The position numbers and the translations under genes were made by a program. From Gemmatimonadota bacterium (GTDB taxonomy: Bacteria > Gemmatimonadota > Gemmatimonadetes > Gemmatimonadales > Gemmatimonadaceae): DNA of 64,000 nucleotides. How positions within the stretch are numbered: position 1 is the stretch's first letter; the number at the start of each line of letters is the position of its first letter. The stretch is from contig JAIOPJ010000001.1 in NCBI GenBank assembly GCA_021413975.1, positions 1 to 64,000 on the forward strand, in the 5' to 3' direction. Shown in pieces: positions 1-7,187 of this stretch. Below the pieces are notes generated by a model, which worked only from the letters and a program-made list of their open reading frames with translations, was not told where the DNA came from and ran no database searches.

Positions 1-411
1 GCCGACGAGGATCGACAGCGCCTCATCGCGCGTCGGGAGCGACGCGAGCTTCTTCACCATCACGGCGTCGATGGCGGCGCCCTCGTACAGGCCGCCCTTG
101 ACGGTCGGCTTCGCGTCGTTCTCCTTGGCGAAGTCCGTGAGCAGCTTCGCGGCGGTGATCGCTTCCTTCGCGACCACCACGCCGGTCGGACCCTTGAGCG
201 CCTGGCCCATGAGTCCGGCCTCGTTCACCGCCCGCAGCGCGAGGGTGTTCTTGATCACGACGTACTCGACGCCGGCCCGCTTGAAGCGGCGGCGCAGTTC
301 CGTCATGCGCTTCACGTTGAGCCCCGTGAAGTCCGTATAGAAGACCCCTTCGGCGCCATCGAGCTTCGACTTCAGCTCGGCGACGAGCTGTTCCTTGTCG
401 GATCGCTTCAT
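1..411 (-). CDS. rplJ: 50S ribosomal protein L10, 3' end outside the window
   Basis: Ribosomal stalk protein L10, which anchors L7/L12 dimers to 23S rRNA. From the ATG at 411 the frame begins MKRSDKEQLVAEL and continues through a typical L10 N-terminal domain (GVFYTDFTGLNV, RFKRAGVEYVVIKNT, GPTGVVVAKE). It is open to the left edge, so the C-terminal helices that bind L12 are not seen. It follows rplA by 6 bp in the classic rplK-rplA-rplJ order; rplL should lie just beyond the edge. Autogenous control by an L10 leader is known elsewhere, but the 6-bp gap leaves no room for a separate leader here. Confidence 0.95.
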   Translation of the reverse strand, partial: MKRSDKEQLVAELKSKLDGAEGVFYTDFTGLNVKRMTELRRRFKRAGVEYVVIKNTLALRAVNEAGLMGQALKGPTGVVVAKEAITAAKLLTDFAKENDAKPTVKGGLYEGAAIDAVMVKKLASLPTRDEALSILVG

Positions 412-417
412 CGTGGG

Positions 418-1107
418 TTACCGGTAGGGGTTGGTGTCGATGCGGACGCCGGGTCCCATGGTGCTGGAGACCGCGACGGTGCGGACGTAGACGCCCTTCG
501 CCGCGGACGGCTTGGAGCGGATGATCTGGTCCATGAACGCCGTGAAGTTGCTCTCGAGGGCGTCGACGCCGAACGAGACCTTGCCGATCGCGGCCTGCAC
601 GTTGCCGGCCTTGTCGACGCGGAACTCGATCTTGCCGGCCTTCGTCTCCTTCACCGCGCGCGTGACGTCGAACGTGACCGTGCCGGCCTTCGGGTTCGGC
701 ATGAGCCCGCGGGGACCGAGCACGCGTCCCAGCTGGCCGACCTGACCCATCTGGTCGGGGGTGGCGATCATGACGTCGAAGTCGGTCCAGCCATCCTTGA
801 TCTTCTGGATGTACTCGGTGCCGACGAAATCGGCGCCCGCCGCTTCGGCTTCCTTCTGCTTGTCACCGACGGCGATGACGAGCACCCGGACCGGCGTACC
901 GGTGCCGGCGGGGAGCACGACGGTGCCGCGCACGACCTGGTCGGCGTGACGCGGATCGACGCCGAGGCGCACGGCGATCTCGACGGTCTCGTCGAACTTG
1001 GCGAAGGCGGTCGTCTTGACGAGCTCGATCGCGGCCTTCGGGGCGTACTGGGTGGCCGGAACGACCTTGGCGGCCGCGGCCCGATACTTCTTGCCATGCG
1101 ACTTCAT
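418..1107 (-). CDS. rplA: 50S ribosomal protein L1
   Basis: L1 binds 23S rRNA at the mobile L1 stalk and in many bacteria represses its own mRNA. The 229-residue product has the usual family length and recognisable blocks: the N-terminal [20 protein letters not shown] stretch, the central [12 protein letters not shown] segment and the signature region around [15 protein letters not shown]. Its ATG overlaps the rplK stop codon in an ATGA arrangement, implying coupled translation. Confidence 0.97.
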   Translation of the reverse strand: MKSHGKKYRAAAAKVVPATQYAPKAAIELVKTTAFAKFDETVEIAVRLGVDPRHADQVVRGTVVLPAGTGTPVRVLVIAVGDKQKEAEAAGADFVGTEYIQKIKDGWTDFDVMIATPDQMGQVGQLGRVLGPRGLMPNPKAGTVTFDVTRAVKETKAGKIEFRVDKAGNVQAAIGKVSFGVDALESNFTAFMDQIIRSKPSAAKGVYVRTVAVSSTMGPGVRIDTNPYR

Positions 1108-1526
1108 CCCTTCACCTCCACGCCCATCGAGCGCGCCGCGCCGGCGACCATCGCCATGGCGGAGTCGATCGACTCGGTGTTGAGGTCGGGCATCTTGAGT
1201 TCGGCGATCTTCCGGACCTGCGCCTTCGTGATCGAGCCGACCTTGTTGCGGTTCGGCTGACCCGAGCCCTTCTCGATCCCTGCCTCTTTCTTGACGAGGA
1301 ACGCCGCGGGGGGCGTCTTCAGGATGAACGAGAACGACTTGTCACCGTAGATCGTGATCTCGACGGGGAGGATCGAATCAGAGCCCTGCGTCCGAGCGTT
1401 GAACTCTTTGCAGAATGCCATGATGTTGATTCCCTGCGGACCGAGTGCGGTGCCGACGGGCGGGGCCGGGGTCGCCTTGCCTGCAGTGATCTGCAGTTTG
1501 ACGAAACCGGTGACCTTCTTTGCCAT
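1104..1526 (-). CDS. rplK: 50S ribosomal protein L11
   Basis: L11 forms part of the GTPase-associated centre with 23S rRNA. I place the start at the ATG at 1526 ([18 protein letters not shown]), giving 140 residues, the normal family length. The open frame continues to 1604, but that extension is not L11-like. The translation-factor-binding Pro-rich segment ([20 protein letters not shown]) and the C-terminal RNA-binding domain are intact. A purine-rich stretch (AGAGGACAG on the coding strand) lies just upstream as the likely ribosome binding site. The gene is separated from nusG by 250 bp holding a large inverted repeat, so it may have its own promoter. Confidence 0.97.
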   Translation of the reverse strand: MAKKVTGFVKLQITAGKATPAPPVGTALGPQGINIMAFCKEFNARTQGSDSILPVEITIYGDKSFSFILKTPPAAFLVKKEAGIEKGSGQPNRNKVGSITKAQVRKIAELKMPDLNTESIDSAMAMVAGAARSMGVEVKG

Positions 1527-1703
1527 CGTCTGTCCTCTGGTGCGTTGAGCGGCTCCGGGCGCTGCCCCTGACGGGCACGCTGGCGGACCTCCGCTGACTC
1601 CCACGGTGTGTTTAAACGACGTCGTGGTATCCGTCGGTGCGCTACTCGGTGCGGACGTGACTCACGCACCTGCCCCGCGCAAAGGCCTCTGCACTCCACC
1701 TGC

Positions 1704-1773
1704 GATGAAGGCTGAATGATGGAGGGCGCGAGGCCGTACGGCCTCGCCTCCTTCATCCTTCGGCCTTCATCCC
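1704..1773. repeat. About 70-bp imperfect inverted repeat between nusG and rplK
   Basis: The two halves read GATGAAGGctgaatgatgg inward from the left and GATGAAGGccgaaggatga inward from the right on the opposite strand. They meet in a perfect 16-bp palindrome at 1730-1745 (GAGGCCGTACGGCCTC). The element could fold as a long hairpin in the nusG-rplK transcript, acting as an attenuator or processing site, or be a REP-type mobile repeat. The GGATGAAGG motif recurs near 3107, 3506 and 37772. The rest of the 1527-1776 interval holds the rplK leader; I see no further feature there. Confidence 0.6.
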
Positions 1774-1776
1774 CCT

Positions 1777-2316
1777 CTAATGACCCTTGAGCTGGAGATA
1801 ATCCAGCTCGACACTCGTGGGCCTGCCGAACAGGGAGACGCTCACCCGCACCTTCCCCTTGTCGACCATCACTTCCTCGACCGTGCCGTTGAAATCGGTG
1901 AACGGCCCGTCCATGATCGCCACGGCCTGACCGACGAGGAACGGGATCTCCTCCTTCGGGGCCGAGACCTCCTCTTCGATCGCGATGCCGAGGAGGCGCT
2001 TCACCTCGTCGTCCCGCAGCGGCTGCGGGTCGCGTTCCTTGCCGACGAACTTGATGACACCCTGGATCGCATTGATCGTGTGCTGGGTGTCCTCGCTCAC
2101 TTCCATCTCCACGAGCACGTAGCCCGGGAAGACCTTGCGCTCGACCGTCACCTTCTTGCCGTTCTTGATCTCGACCACCTGCTCGGCCGGGACCAGCGCC
2201 TGGCGGATATGCCGGGCGTCGGCGGGATGCGGATCAGCGTCGATCTTCCGCTGGATCAGCATCCGCACCTTGTTCTCATGGCCAGAGGTCGTCTGGACCG
2301 CATACCAGCGATGCAT
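1777..2316 (-). CDS. nusG: Transcription termination/antitermination factor NusG
   Basis: NusG binds RNA polymerase, suppresses pausing and couples transcription to Rho or the ribosome. The start is taken at the ATG at 2316 (MHRWYAVQTTSGHENKV), giving 179 residues; the frame stays open far upstream but that part is not homologous. The N-terminal NGN domain runs to about residue 120 (FPGYVLVEM motif) and a C-terminal KOW domain follows (VAIMDGPFTDFNGTVEEV). It lies 5 bp downstream of secE, the usual arrangement. Confidence 0.97.
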   Translation of the reverse strand: MHRWYAVQTTSGHENKVRMLIQRKIDADPHPADARHIRQALVPAEQVVEIKNGKKVTVERKVFPGYVLVEMEVSEDTQHTINAIQGVIKFVGKERDPQPLRDDEVKRLLGIAIEEEVSAPKEEIPFLVGQAVAIMDGPFTDFNGTVEEVMVDKGKVRVSVSLFGRPTSVELDYLQLKGH

Positions 2317-2321
2317 AGGGC

Positions 2322-2558
2322 TCAGGCCCCGAAGAGCATCGCGGGCAACCGCACCAGACCGAACTGCAGCAGGAGGTCGAGCGCCCAGATGACCAGGCCC
2401 ACGAACAGCGAGAGCAGGATCACGCCGATCGAGAGCTGCTGCACCTGGGGGCGGTCCGGCCACGTCACCTTCTTCATCTCGCCGATGACGTCGTGATAGA
2501 ACGTCATGGCGCGCTTGGGAAGGCTCGGGGTCTCGACGGCCACGACCTCGGTCGCCAT
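2322..2558 (-). CDS. secE: Preprotein translocase subunit SecE
   Basis: Small 78-residue single-span form of SecE, the clamp subunit of the SecYEG channel. It has the conserved amphipathic segment FYHDVIGEMKKVTWPDR followed by one transmembrane helix (IGVILLSLFVGLVIWAL). The start codon directly abuts the rpmG stop codon with no spacer, so translation is probably coupled. Confidence 0.95.
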   Translation of the reverse strand: MATEVVAVETPSLPKRAMTFYHDVIGEMKKVTWPDRPQVQQLSIGVILLSLFVGLVIWALDLLLQFGLVRLPAMLFGA

Positions 2559-2711
2559 CTACTTCGTCTCCTTGTGGACCACGTGCTTGTTGCAGCGAGG
2601 GCAGTACTTCTTCCACTCGACGCGCTCGGGGTGCAGGCGCTTGTTCTTCGTGGTGAAGTAGTTGCGGTTCTTGCAGTCGCTGCACGCGAGGATGATCTTG
2701 TCGCGCGGCAT
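2559..2711 (-). CDS. rpmG: 50S ribosomal protein L33
   Basis: A 50-residue protein, [18 protein letters not shown] to the C-terminal KHVVHKETK. It has two CxxC pairs (ACSDC at residues 10-13 and CPRC at 37-40), making this a zinc-binding (C+) type L33. First gene of the rpmG-secE-nusG-rplKAJ run; a GAGAGAC stretch just upstream is the likely ribosome binding site. Confidence 0.96.
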   Translation of the reverse strand: MPRDKIILACSDCKNRNYFTTKNKRLHPERVEWKKYCPRCNKHVVHKETK

Positions 2712-2910
2712 AGAAGTCTCTCAGGAACGGGTTCGCAGGCGGTCCGACACGGACGCGCCGGGCCACCCCGGCCCCTTTGGCAGGGCGTAGGGCGGCGAGC
2801 CTTGAAAGGTATGGGGGGTGGGGGCGGGTTGCAAGTCCCGGTGTCGCCACCATTTCCGTGCCCTCGGGAGCGCTCCGTGGCGGCCGGAATCGCCCGTCCG
2901 GGCCAACGGC

Positions 2911-2945
2911 GTTCACCACAGGGGCCCAGGGGGCACAGGGGAACC
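2911..2945. repeat. Interspersed repeat, CACCAC-type copy
   Basis: GTTCACCACAGGGGCCCAGG followed by GGGCACAGGGGAACC. It closely resembles the sequence at 31745-31775 inside the DUF4175 gene and belongs to the same motif class as the inverted repeats at 17553 and 52621. It sits in the 315-bp interval between the last tRNA and rpmG. That interval otherwise holds a terminator hairpin (2965-2997) and must also hold the rpmG promoter, which I cannot place confidently. Confidence 0.55.
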
Positions 2946-2964
2946 GCGCGGCCCGGATGAAGAA

Positions 2965-2997
2965 AGAGGGCGCCCGGCTGGTCGCCGGGCGCCCTCT
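2965..2997 (-). terminator. Terminator hairpin after the tRNA array
   Basis: Perfect 13-bp arms (AGAGGGCGCCCGG at 2965-2977 and its complement at 2985-2997) around a 7-nt loop. Read on the minus strand, the hairpin is followed by TTTCTT. It would end the tRNA transcript before the ribosomal-protein operon. Confidence 0.75.
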
Positions 2998-3026
2998 CAC
3001 CTCTGACATCCCACCTCTGCAGTCCA

Positions 3027-3099
3027 AGCACGCAACCGGGATCGAACCGGTGACCTCATCCTTACCAAGGATGTGCTCTACCGACTGAGCTATGCGTGC
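3027..3099 (-). tRNA. tRNA-Thr (GGU anticodon)
   Basis: 73-nt cloverleaf: acceptor stem GCACGCA/TGCGTGC, D-arm AGCTCAGTCGGTAGAGC, anticodon loop TTGGTAA within stem CATCC/GGATG, and T-arm with GGTTCGATCC. Discriminator U; 3' CCA not encoded. Last tRNA in the direction of transcription. Confidence 0.95.
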
Positions 3100-3139
3100 A
3101 TCTTCCATCCTTCATCCTGGATCTTTCATCCTACGAAAG

Positions 3140-3212
3140 AGCGGGAGACGGGGCTCGAACCCGCGACATCAAGCTTGGAAGGCTTGCGCTCTACCAGCTG
3201 AGCTACTCCCGC
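3140..3212 (-). tRNA. tRNA-Gly (UCC anticodon)
   Basis: 73-nt cloverleaf: acceptor stem GCGGGAG/CTCCCGC, anticodon loop CTTCCAA in stem CAAGC/GCTTG, and T-loop GGTTCGAGCCC. CCA not encoded. Confidence 0.95.
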
Positions 3213-3240
3213 ACTCACTTCTCACATCTCCCATCTGCAG
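3213..3240. repeat. CT-rich spacer repeat between tRNA-Gly and tRNA-Tyr
   Basis: Contains CTTCTCACATCTCCCATCTG. A near copy (CACCTCTGACATCCCACCTC then TGCAG) lies at about 2998-3022 beside the other end of the array, and a looser one at about 20672-20706. Probably a degenerate interspersed repeat used as an intergenic spacer; no function can be assigned. Confidence 0.4.
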
Positions 3241-3242
3241 CA

Positions 3243-3325
3243 TGGTGGGGGAAGGATTCGAACCTTCGAAGGCATAAGCCGGCAGATTTACAGTCTGCTC
3301 CCGTTGGCCACTTGGGTACCCCACC
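3243..3325 (-). tRNA. tRNA-Tyr (GUA anticodon)
   Basis: 83-nt class II tRNA with a long variable arm. Acceptor stem GGTGGGG/CCCCACC, anticodon loop CTGTAAA in stem GCAGA/TCTGC, T-loop GGTTCGAATCC, discriminator A. CCA not encoded. Confidence 0.95.
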
Positions 3326-3366
3326 CAACTTCGTCCGTGCCGACGGTCGCCTTCACAATGAAAGAG

Positions 3367-3439
3367 AGCCGACGGCGAGGATCGAACTCGCGACCGCCCG
3401 ATTACAAATCGGGTGCTCTACCATCTGAGCTACGTCGGC
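3367..3439 (-). tRNA. tRNA-Thr (UGU anticodon)
   Basis: 73-nt cloverleaf: acceptor stem GCCGACG/CGTCGGC, anticodon loop TTTGTAA in stem CCCGA/TCGGG, and T-loop AGTTCGATCCT. First gene of the array Thr(UGU)-Tyr-Gly-Thr(GGU), the same order as the thrU-tyrU-glyT-thrT cluster ahead of tufB in Escherichia coli. Confidence 0.95.
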
Positions 3440-3505
3440 GAAACCGAAGTCCTGCGCGAGCTTACAAGGATAGTCGGGACGGGGCGGAGGGTCAATCTTT
3501 CCCTG

Positions 3506-3545
3506 GGATGGAGGATGAAGGATGGAGGATGAAGGAGCCTTCATC
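3506..3545. repeat. GGATGAAGG-type repeat upstream of the tRNA array
   Basis: Tandem GGATGGAGGATGAAGGATGG then AGGATGAAGG, ending in a small ATGAAGG-AG-CCTTCAT hairpin. Shares its core with the elements at 1704-1773, about 3107-3136 and 37772-37800. It lies in the 167-bp gap between cysS and the first tRNA, where the tRNA promoter should also be. Confidence 0.5.
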
Positions 3546-3606
3546 ACTACCAGCCGGCCTCCCACCGGAGACAGCCGTCCGGACTCACCCACCCGCCCGA
3601 CCGCGC

Positions 3607-5019
3607 TCAGCGATTGAGCTTCCAGCGGGTTCCCGCCGCCGAGTCCTCGATCACGACGCCTTTCTCCTCGAGCGCCTTGCGGACGGCATCCGCCGTCCCG
3701 AAGTCCCGCCTGGCCCGCGCCTCGGCCCGGGCCGTGAGCTGCCCCTCCACCCACGCCGCGAACTCCCCATCCGCCGAGGCACGCTCGGGCTGCAGGTCGA
3801 GGATCCCGTCGACGATGGCGAAGACCTCGCGCGCGCGGCTCAACGCGCCCGCTTCGCTCCCGCCCGCGTCGAGTTCCTTGTTGGCGGCACGGATGAACTC
3901 GAAGAGCGCGCCCATCGCGTTCGGCGCATTCAGGTCGTCGAAGATCGCCGCCCGCACCTCGTTCTCCAGCCGGTCGGCCGCGTCCTCCAGCCCCCGCGTG
4001 CCACCGGTGGCCGCCTTGAGACGCTCGGCGAAGTCGCCGATCCGGCGCACCGCCTCGAGCGATCCCTCGAGCGCGTCGCCGGAGAGATTGAGCTGCTTGC
4101 GATAGTGCGTCGAGAAGACGAAGTGCCGCACCGCCGCCCCGCTCACGCCGTTGGCGCGCAGGTCGGCCACGTTCTGCACGTTCCCGATCCGCTTGGCCAT
4201 CTTGGCGCCGTCAGTGAGGAGGAACTCCCCGTGGCACCAGCACCGGGCGAAGGTCTTGCCGGTCGCGGCCTCGCTCTGGGCGATCTCGTCCTCGTGATGC
4301 GGGAAGATCAGGTCGATCCCTCCCGCGTGCAGGTCGAGCGTCTCGCCGAGGATGCTCATGGCCATCGCCGAGCACTCGAGATGCCAGCCCGGGCGGCCGC
4401 GTCCCCAGGGGGAATCCCAGGCCGCGCCGCAGGCCTCGTCCTCGGGCTTGGCCGACTTCCAGAGCGCGAAGTCCTGCGCGTTCTCCTTGGAGTACTCGTC
4501 CTGCGAGACGCGCGCGCCGCTCTGGATCTCGCGCGTGTCGAGCCGCGACAACCGCCCATAGGTCGCGAACTTGCCGATCGCGAAGTACACCGACCGGTCG
4601 TCGGCGACGTACGCGACCCCGTTCGCGATGAGTCGCTCGACGAGCGCGATCATCTCGGGGATGTACGCGGTCGCGCGCGGATAGTGCTCGGCGTCCTCGA
4701 TCCGCAGATACTTCCGGTCCTCGTGGAAGATGGTGACGATCGGGTCGGTCACCTCGCGGATGGTCTTCCCCTGCTCGGTCGCGCGCTTGATGATCTTGTC
4801 GTCGACATCGGTGAGGTTCATCACCTGGTCGACCTTCCACCCGCGCAGGCGCAACGCGCGCCGCATCAGGTCCTCGAAGAGGAAGGTGCGGAAGTTCCCG
4901 AGGTGCGCCGGATTGTAGACCGTCGGCCCGCAGGTGTAGAGCCTCACCGTCTCACCGTCGCTCGGCGCGAATGGCTCGACGCTGCGGGTGAGCGTGTTGA
5001 ACAGACGGAACTCGGGCAT
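3607..5019 (-). CDS. cysS: Cysteinyl-tRNA synthetase
   Basis: Charges tRNA-Cys in the cytoplasm. The 470-residue class I synthetase opens with the catalytic Rossmann fold: TCGPTVYNPAHLGN at about 29-42 contains zinc ligand Cys30 and the HIGH-equivalent HLGN. The other likely zinc ligands are Cys216 (HLECS) and the FPHHEDEIAQ cluster near 239-248. The KMSKS loop reads KMAKR (residues 273-277), with the first lysine kept and the last position changed. The C-terminal helical anticodon-recognition region is complete. It stands alone, 9 bp downstream of the ABC ATPase gene in the same orientation. Confidence 0.96.
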   Translation of the reverse strand: MPEFRLFNTLTRSVEPFAPSDGETVRLYTCGPTVYNPAHLGNFRTFLFEDLMRRALRLRGWKVDQVMNLTDVDDKIIKRATEQGKTIREVTDPIVTIFHEDRKYLRIEDAEHYPRATAYIPEMIALVERLIANGVAYVADDRSVYFAIGKFATYGRLSRLDTREIQSGARVSQDEYSKENAQDFALWKSAKPEDEACGAAWDSPWGRGRPGWHLECSAMAMSILGETLDLHAGGIDLIFPHHEDEIAQSEAATGKTFARCWCHGEFLLTDGAKMAKRIGNVQNVADLRANGVSGAAVRHFVFSTHYRKQLNLSGDALEGSLEAVRRIGDFAERLKAATGGTRGLEDAADRLENEVRAAIFDDLNAPNAMGALFEFIRAANKELDAGGSEAGALSRAREVFAIVDGILDLQPERASADGEFAAWVEGQLTARAEARARRDFGTADAVRKALEEKGVVIEDSAAGTRWKLNR

Positions 5020-5028
5020 CAGGGAAAG

Positions 5029-5928
5029 CTAGGGACTCGCGGCAGCGCCGGGCAACGCCTCCTCGGCGACGCGTGAGCCCCGGACGCGGACGCCGGCGTC
5101 GCGACAGAGCGCGAGGATCGCTTCGGGAGTCTGTCCCGTGAGCGGCACGCGCAGGCGCCGGCCCCGCCGCGCGAGACTCGGGAGTCGCTTGGAGAGCCGG
5201 GTCATCGCATCGTCGGGACTCGGCACCGCGAGCTCGAGGACCGAACGCGTCGCACTCGCCCCGGCCGCGATCCGTCCGCGCTCGAGTCGCAACGTGCGGT
5301 CGCCGAGTCCGAGGGCGCCGAGCGCTGCGGCCTCGCGCGTGGCGATGATCACCGCGGTGCCGCGGCCGGCGATGCTGCGCATCAGGCTTGTCGCCGCGAG
5401 GCGCTCGTCAGGACCGCAGAACGCGAACGGTTCCTCGCAGCAGAGCAGTCGCGGTGACGCGAGCAACGCCTGCGCGACCACCACGCGCAGGCGATCGAGC
5501 GCACCGAGCTGCCCGAGCCGTACGCGGGAGAGCCCGCGCAATCCGACAGTCGCCATGAGCGGGACGAAGCGGGCGGGCGCCGGGAGCGAGGCGTCGGCGA
5601 GGGCCAGCTGGTCGGCGTGGAAGGCGAGCGCCTGCCGCACGGTGAGGAAGTTGTACTCCCAAGGGCGCGCACCGATCAGTTGGGGCCGCGCCTCGTCCGG
5701 CGAGGCGCTGCCGTTCCACCTGATCGTGCCCGCGGACGCCGGCGTCCGTCCGGAAGCGAGGAGCAGGAGCGTGCTCTTCCCGGCGCCGGCACCGCCGGTG
5801 ACGATCACGATCTCACCCGGCGCGACGGCGAGGGAACAGTCATCGAGGGCGATCGACCCGGCGGCGCTGCCGAGGATGCCGGCGCGCCAGTGGCGCGTCA
5901 CATGGGAGAACTCGAGGGCGGGATGCAT
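5029..5928 (-). CDS. ABC-type ATPase, orphan, with degenerate catalytic motifs
   Basis: A 299-residue protein with one nucleotide-binding domain (about residues 5-220) and a roughly 80-residue tail without recognised family. Walker A is intact (GGAGAGKST, 45-53) and a Q-loop-like region is present. The signature, normally LSGGQ, appears as LGQLGALDR near 138-146, and the Walker B aspartate is glutamate (LLCCEEPF, 161-168). No permease gene is adjacent. The fold is related to FtsE/LolD-type ATPases, but hydrolysis may be impaired; a regulatory or structural role is an inference. It could form a short operon with cysS (9-bp gap). Confidence 0.7.
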   Translation of the reverse strand: MHPALEFSHVTRHWRAGILGSAAGSIALDDCSLAVAPGEIVIVTGGAGAGKSTLLLLASGRTPASAGTIRWNGSASPDEARPQLIGARPWEYNFLTVRQALAFHADQLALADASLPAPARFVPLMATVGLRGLSRVRLGQLGALDRLRVVVAQALLASPRLLCCEEPFAFCGPDERLAATSLMRSIAGRGTAVIIATREAAALGALGLGDRTLRLERGRIAAGASATRSVLELAVPSPDDAMTRLSKRLPSLARRGRRLRVPLTGQTPEAILALCRDAGVRVRGSRVAEEALPGAAASP

Positions 5929-5995
5929 GGCGCGAAGCTCGCACCGGACTCGAGCGGGAGCATCATCCGGATGGCGCGCCGAGTGGCGAATCGCG

Positions 5996-7141
5996 TCAGG
6001 GCTTCTCGTCGGGCTTGGGTGCCCGCATGGCCGCGAGCTCGCGGCTCTTCCGGCGCGAGAGCACGGGCTTGACCACCGGCCCCGATTGTTCGCTGTCCTG
6101 GTAGATGCGCGCGATGAGCACGCGGCGGACGAGCACCATGAGCACCGCGAGCGTGGGCACGGCCACGAGCAGACCGAACGGCCCGAGCAGCCGCCCGCAG
6201 ATCAGGACGCTCATGATCGTGAGCACCGGCGGCAGGTCGACGCGGCGATGCATCAGCAGCGGCACCACGAGCTGGTTCTCGGCGACGTGGATGATCGTGC
6301 CGAGCAGGAGCACCAGCAGCGCCTTGGTCCCTCCCCCGGCCTCCGGCAGCACGAAGAGCGCGGGCACGAGCGTCGAGACCAGGGTGCCGAAGAACGGCAC
6401 GATGGCGACGAGGCCGGTGAAGATGCCGAACGCGAGCCAATAGGGGACGTCGAGGAGCCAGAGCCCGAAGGCGGTGAGCGCAGCGAGCGTGACCATGGCG
6501 AGCAGCTGGGCGATGGTCCAGGCGCGGAGCGTTTCGGAGAGCGCGGTGATCACCTCGGCGGCGGCATCGCGATGGCGAGGCGGCGTGACCGAGATCGCGA
6601 AGTCGCGATAGAGGTCGGGACGGACGGCGAAGTAGATCGCCATCACGAGCACCGCGACGAGGTTGATGACGAGGTGGAAGGTGTCGAAGAGCCGCGGCAC
6701 GAGCGCCCCGATCATCCGTTCCGCCTCCTCGAGCGCCACGCCGAAGATGCGATGCTCTCCCGGCACGAGCACGTCGTCCATGCCGGGGATCGCCGAGAGG
6801 AAGCGCTCGAGGCCGGCCTCCCACTCGGTGGCGATGCGCGGCAGCACCGTGAGCAGCTGACGCGTCTGCTCCACCACGGGAGGGACGAGCAGGAACCCGA
6901 TGCCGACCAGCGCGCCGACGCTGAGCCCGACCGAGAGCGCGAAGGCGGCGCCACGGGGGAGTCCCGTGCGCGCCGCCAGTACGTCGGTCACCGCCGAGAG
7001 ATAGACGGCGATGAGGATCCCGAGGAAGAGCAGGAGCAGCAGGTCGGCGACGGTGCCCGCCAGCCAGAGCAGCAGCACGGTGACGAGGATGGCCGTGAAC
7101 CCGGGGAGGATCCAGACCTTTCGCATGCCGGTGTCGCTCAC
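5996..7141 (-). CDS. AI-2E family transporter (PerM/YdiK-like membrane protein)
   Basis: A 381-residue polytopic membrane protein. It has two N-terminal helix pairs, a soluble central segment (about 130-190) and a C-terminal bundle. The WLLDVPYWLAFGIFTGLVAI and PFFGTLVSTLVPALFVLP segments typify the AI-2E exporter/UPF0118 family. The family includes TqsA, linked to autoinducer-2 export, and Na+/H+ antiporters; the substrate here is unknown. The start is uncertain: GTG at 7141 or ATG at 7126. No luxS is seen in the window. Confidence 0.85.
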   Translation of the reverse strand: MSDTGMRKVWILPGFTAILVTVLLLWLAGTVADLLLLLFLGILIAVYLSAVTDVLAARTGLPRGAAFALSVGLSVGALVGIGFLLVPPVVEQTRQLLTVLPRIATEWEAGLERFLSAIPGMDDVLVPGEHRIFGVALEEAERMIGALVPRLFDTFHLVINLVAVLVMAIYFAVRPDLYRDFAISVTPPRHRDAAAEVITALSETLRAWTIAQLLAMVTLAALTAFGLWLLDVPYWLAFGIFTGLVAIVPFFGTLVSTLVPALFVLPEAGGGTKALLVLLLGTIIHVAENQLVVPLLMHRRVDLPPVLTIMSVLICGRLLGPFGLLVAVPTLAVLMVLVRRVLIARIYQDSEQSGPVVKPVLSRRKSRELAAMRAPKPDEKP

Positions 7142-7187
7142 GCCGTCACACCCACGTCGTCACGCTCCCCACCTCAACCAGATGCAC

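Noticed and set aside
3304-5076. 590-codon plus-strand open frame over cysS
   Set aside because: Runs through tRNA genes and antisense to cysS; no recognisable domain.
5996-7141. Quorum-sensing autoinducer exporter by name
   Set aside because: The family name AI-2E does not establish the substrate; no luxS or AI-2 processing genes occur in the window.
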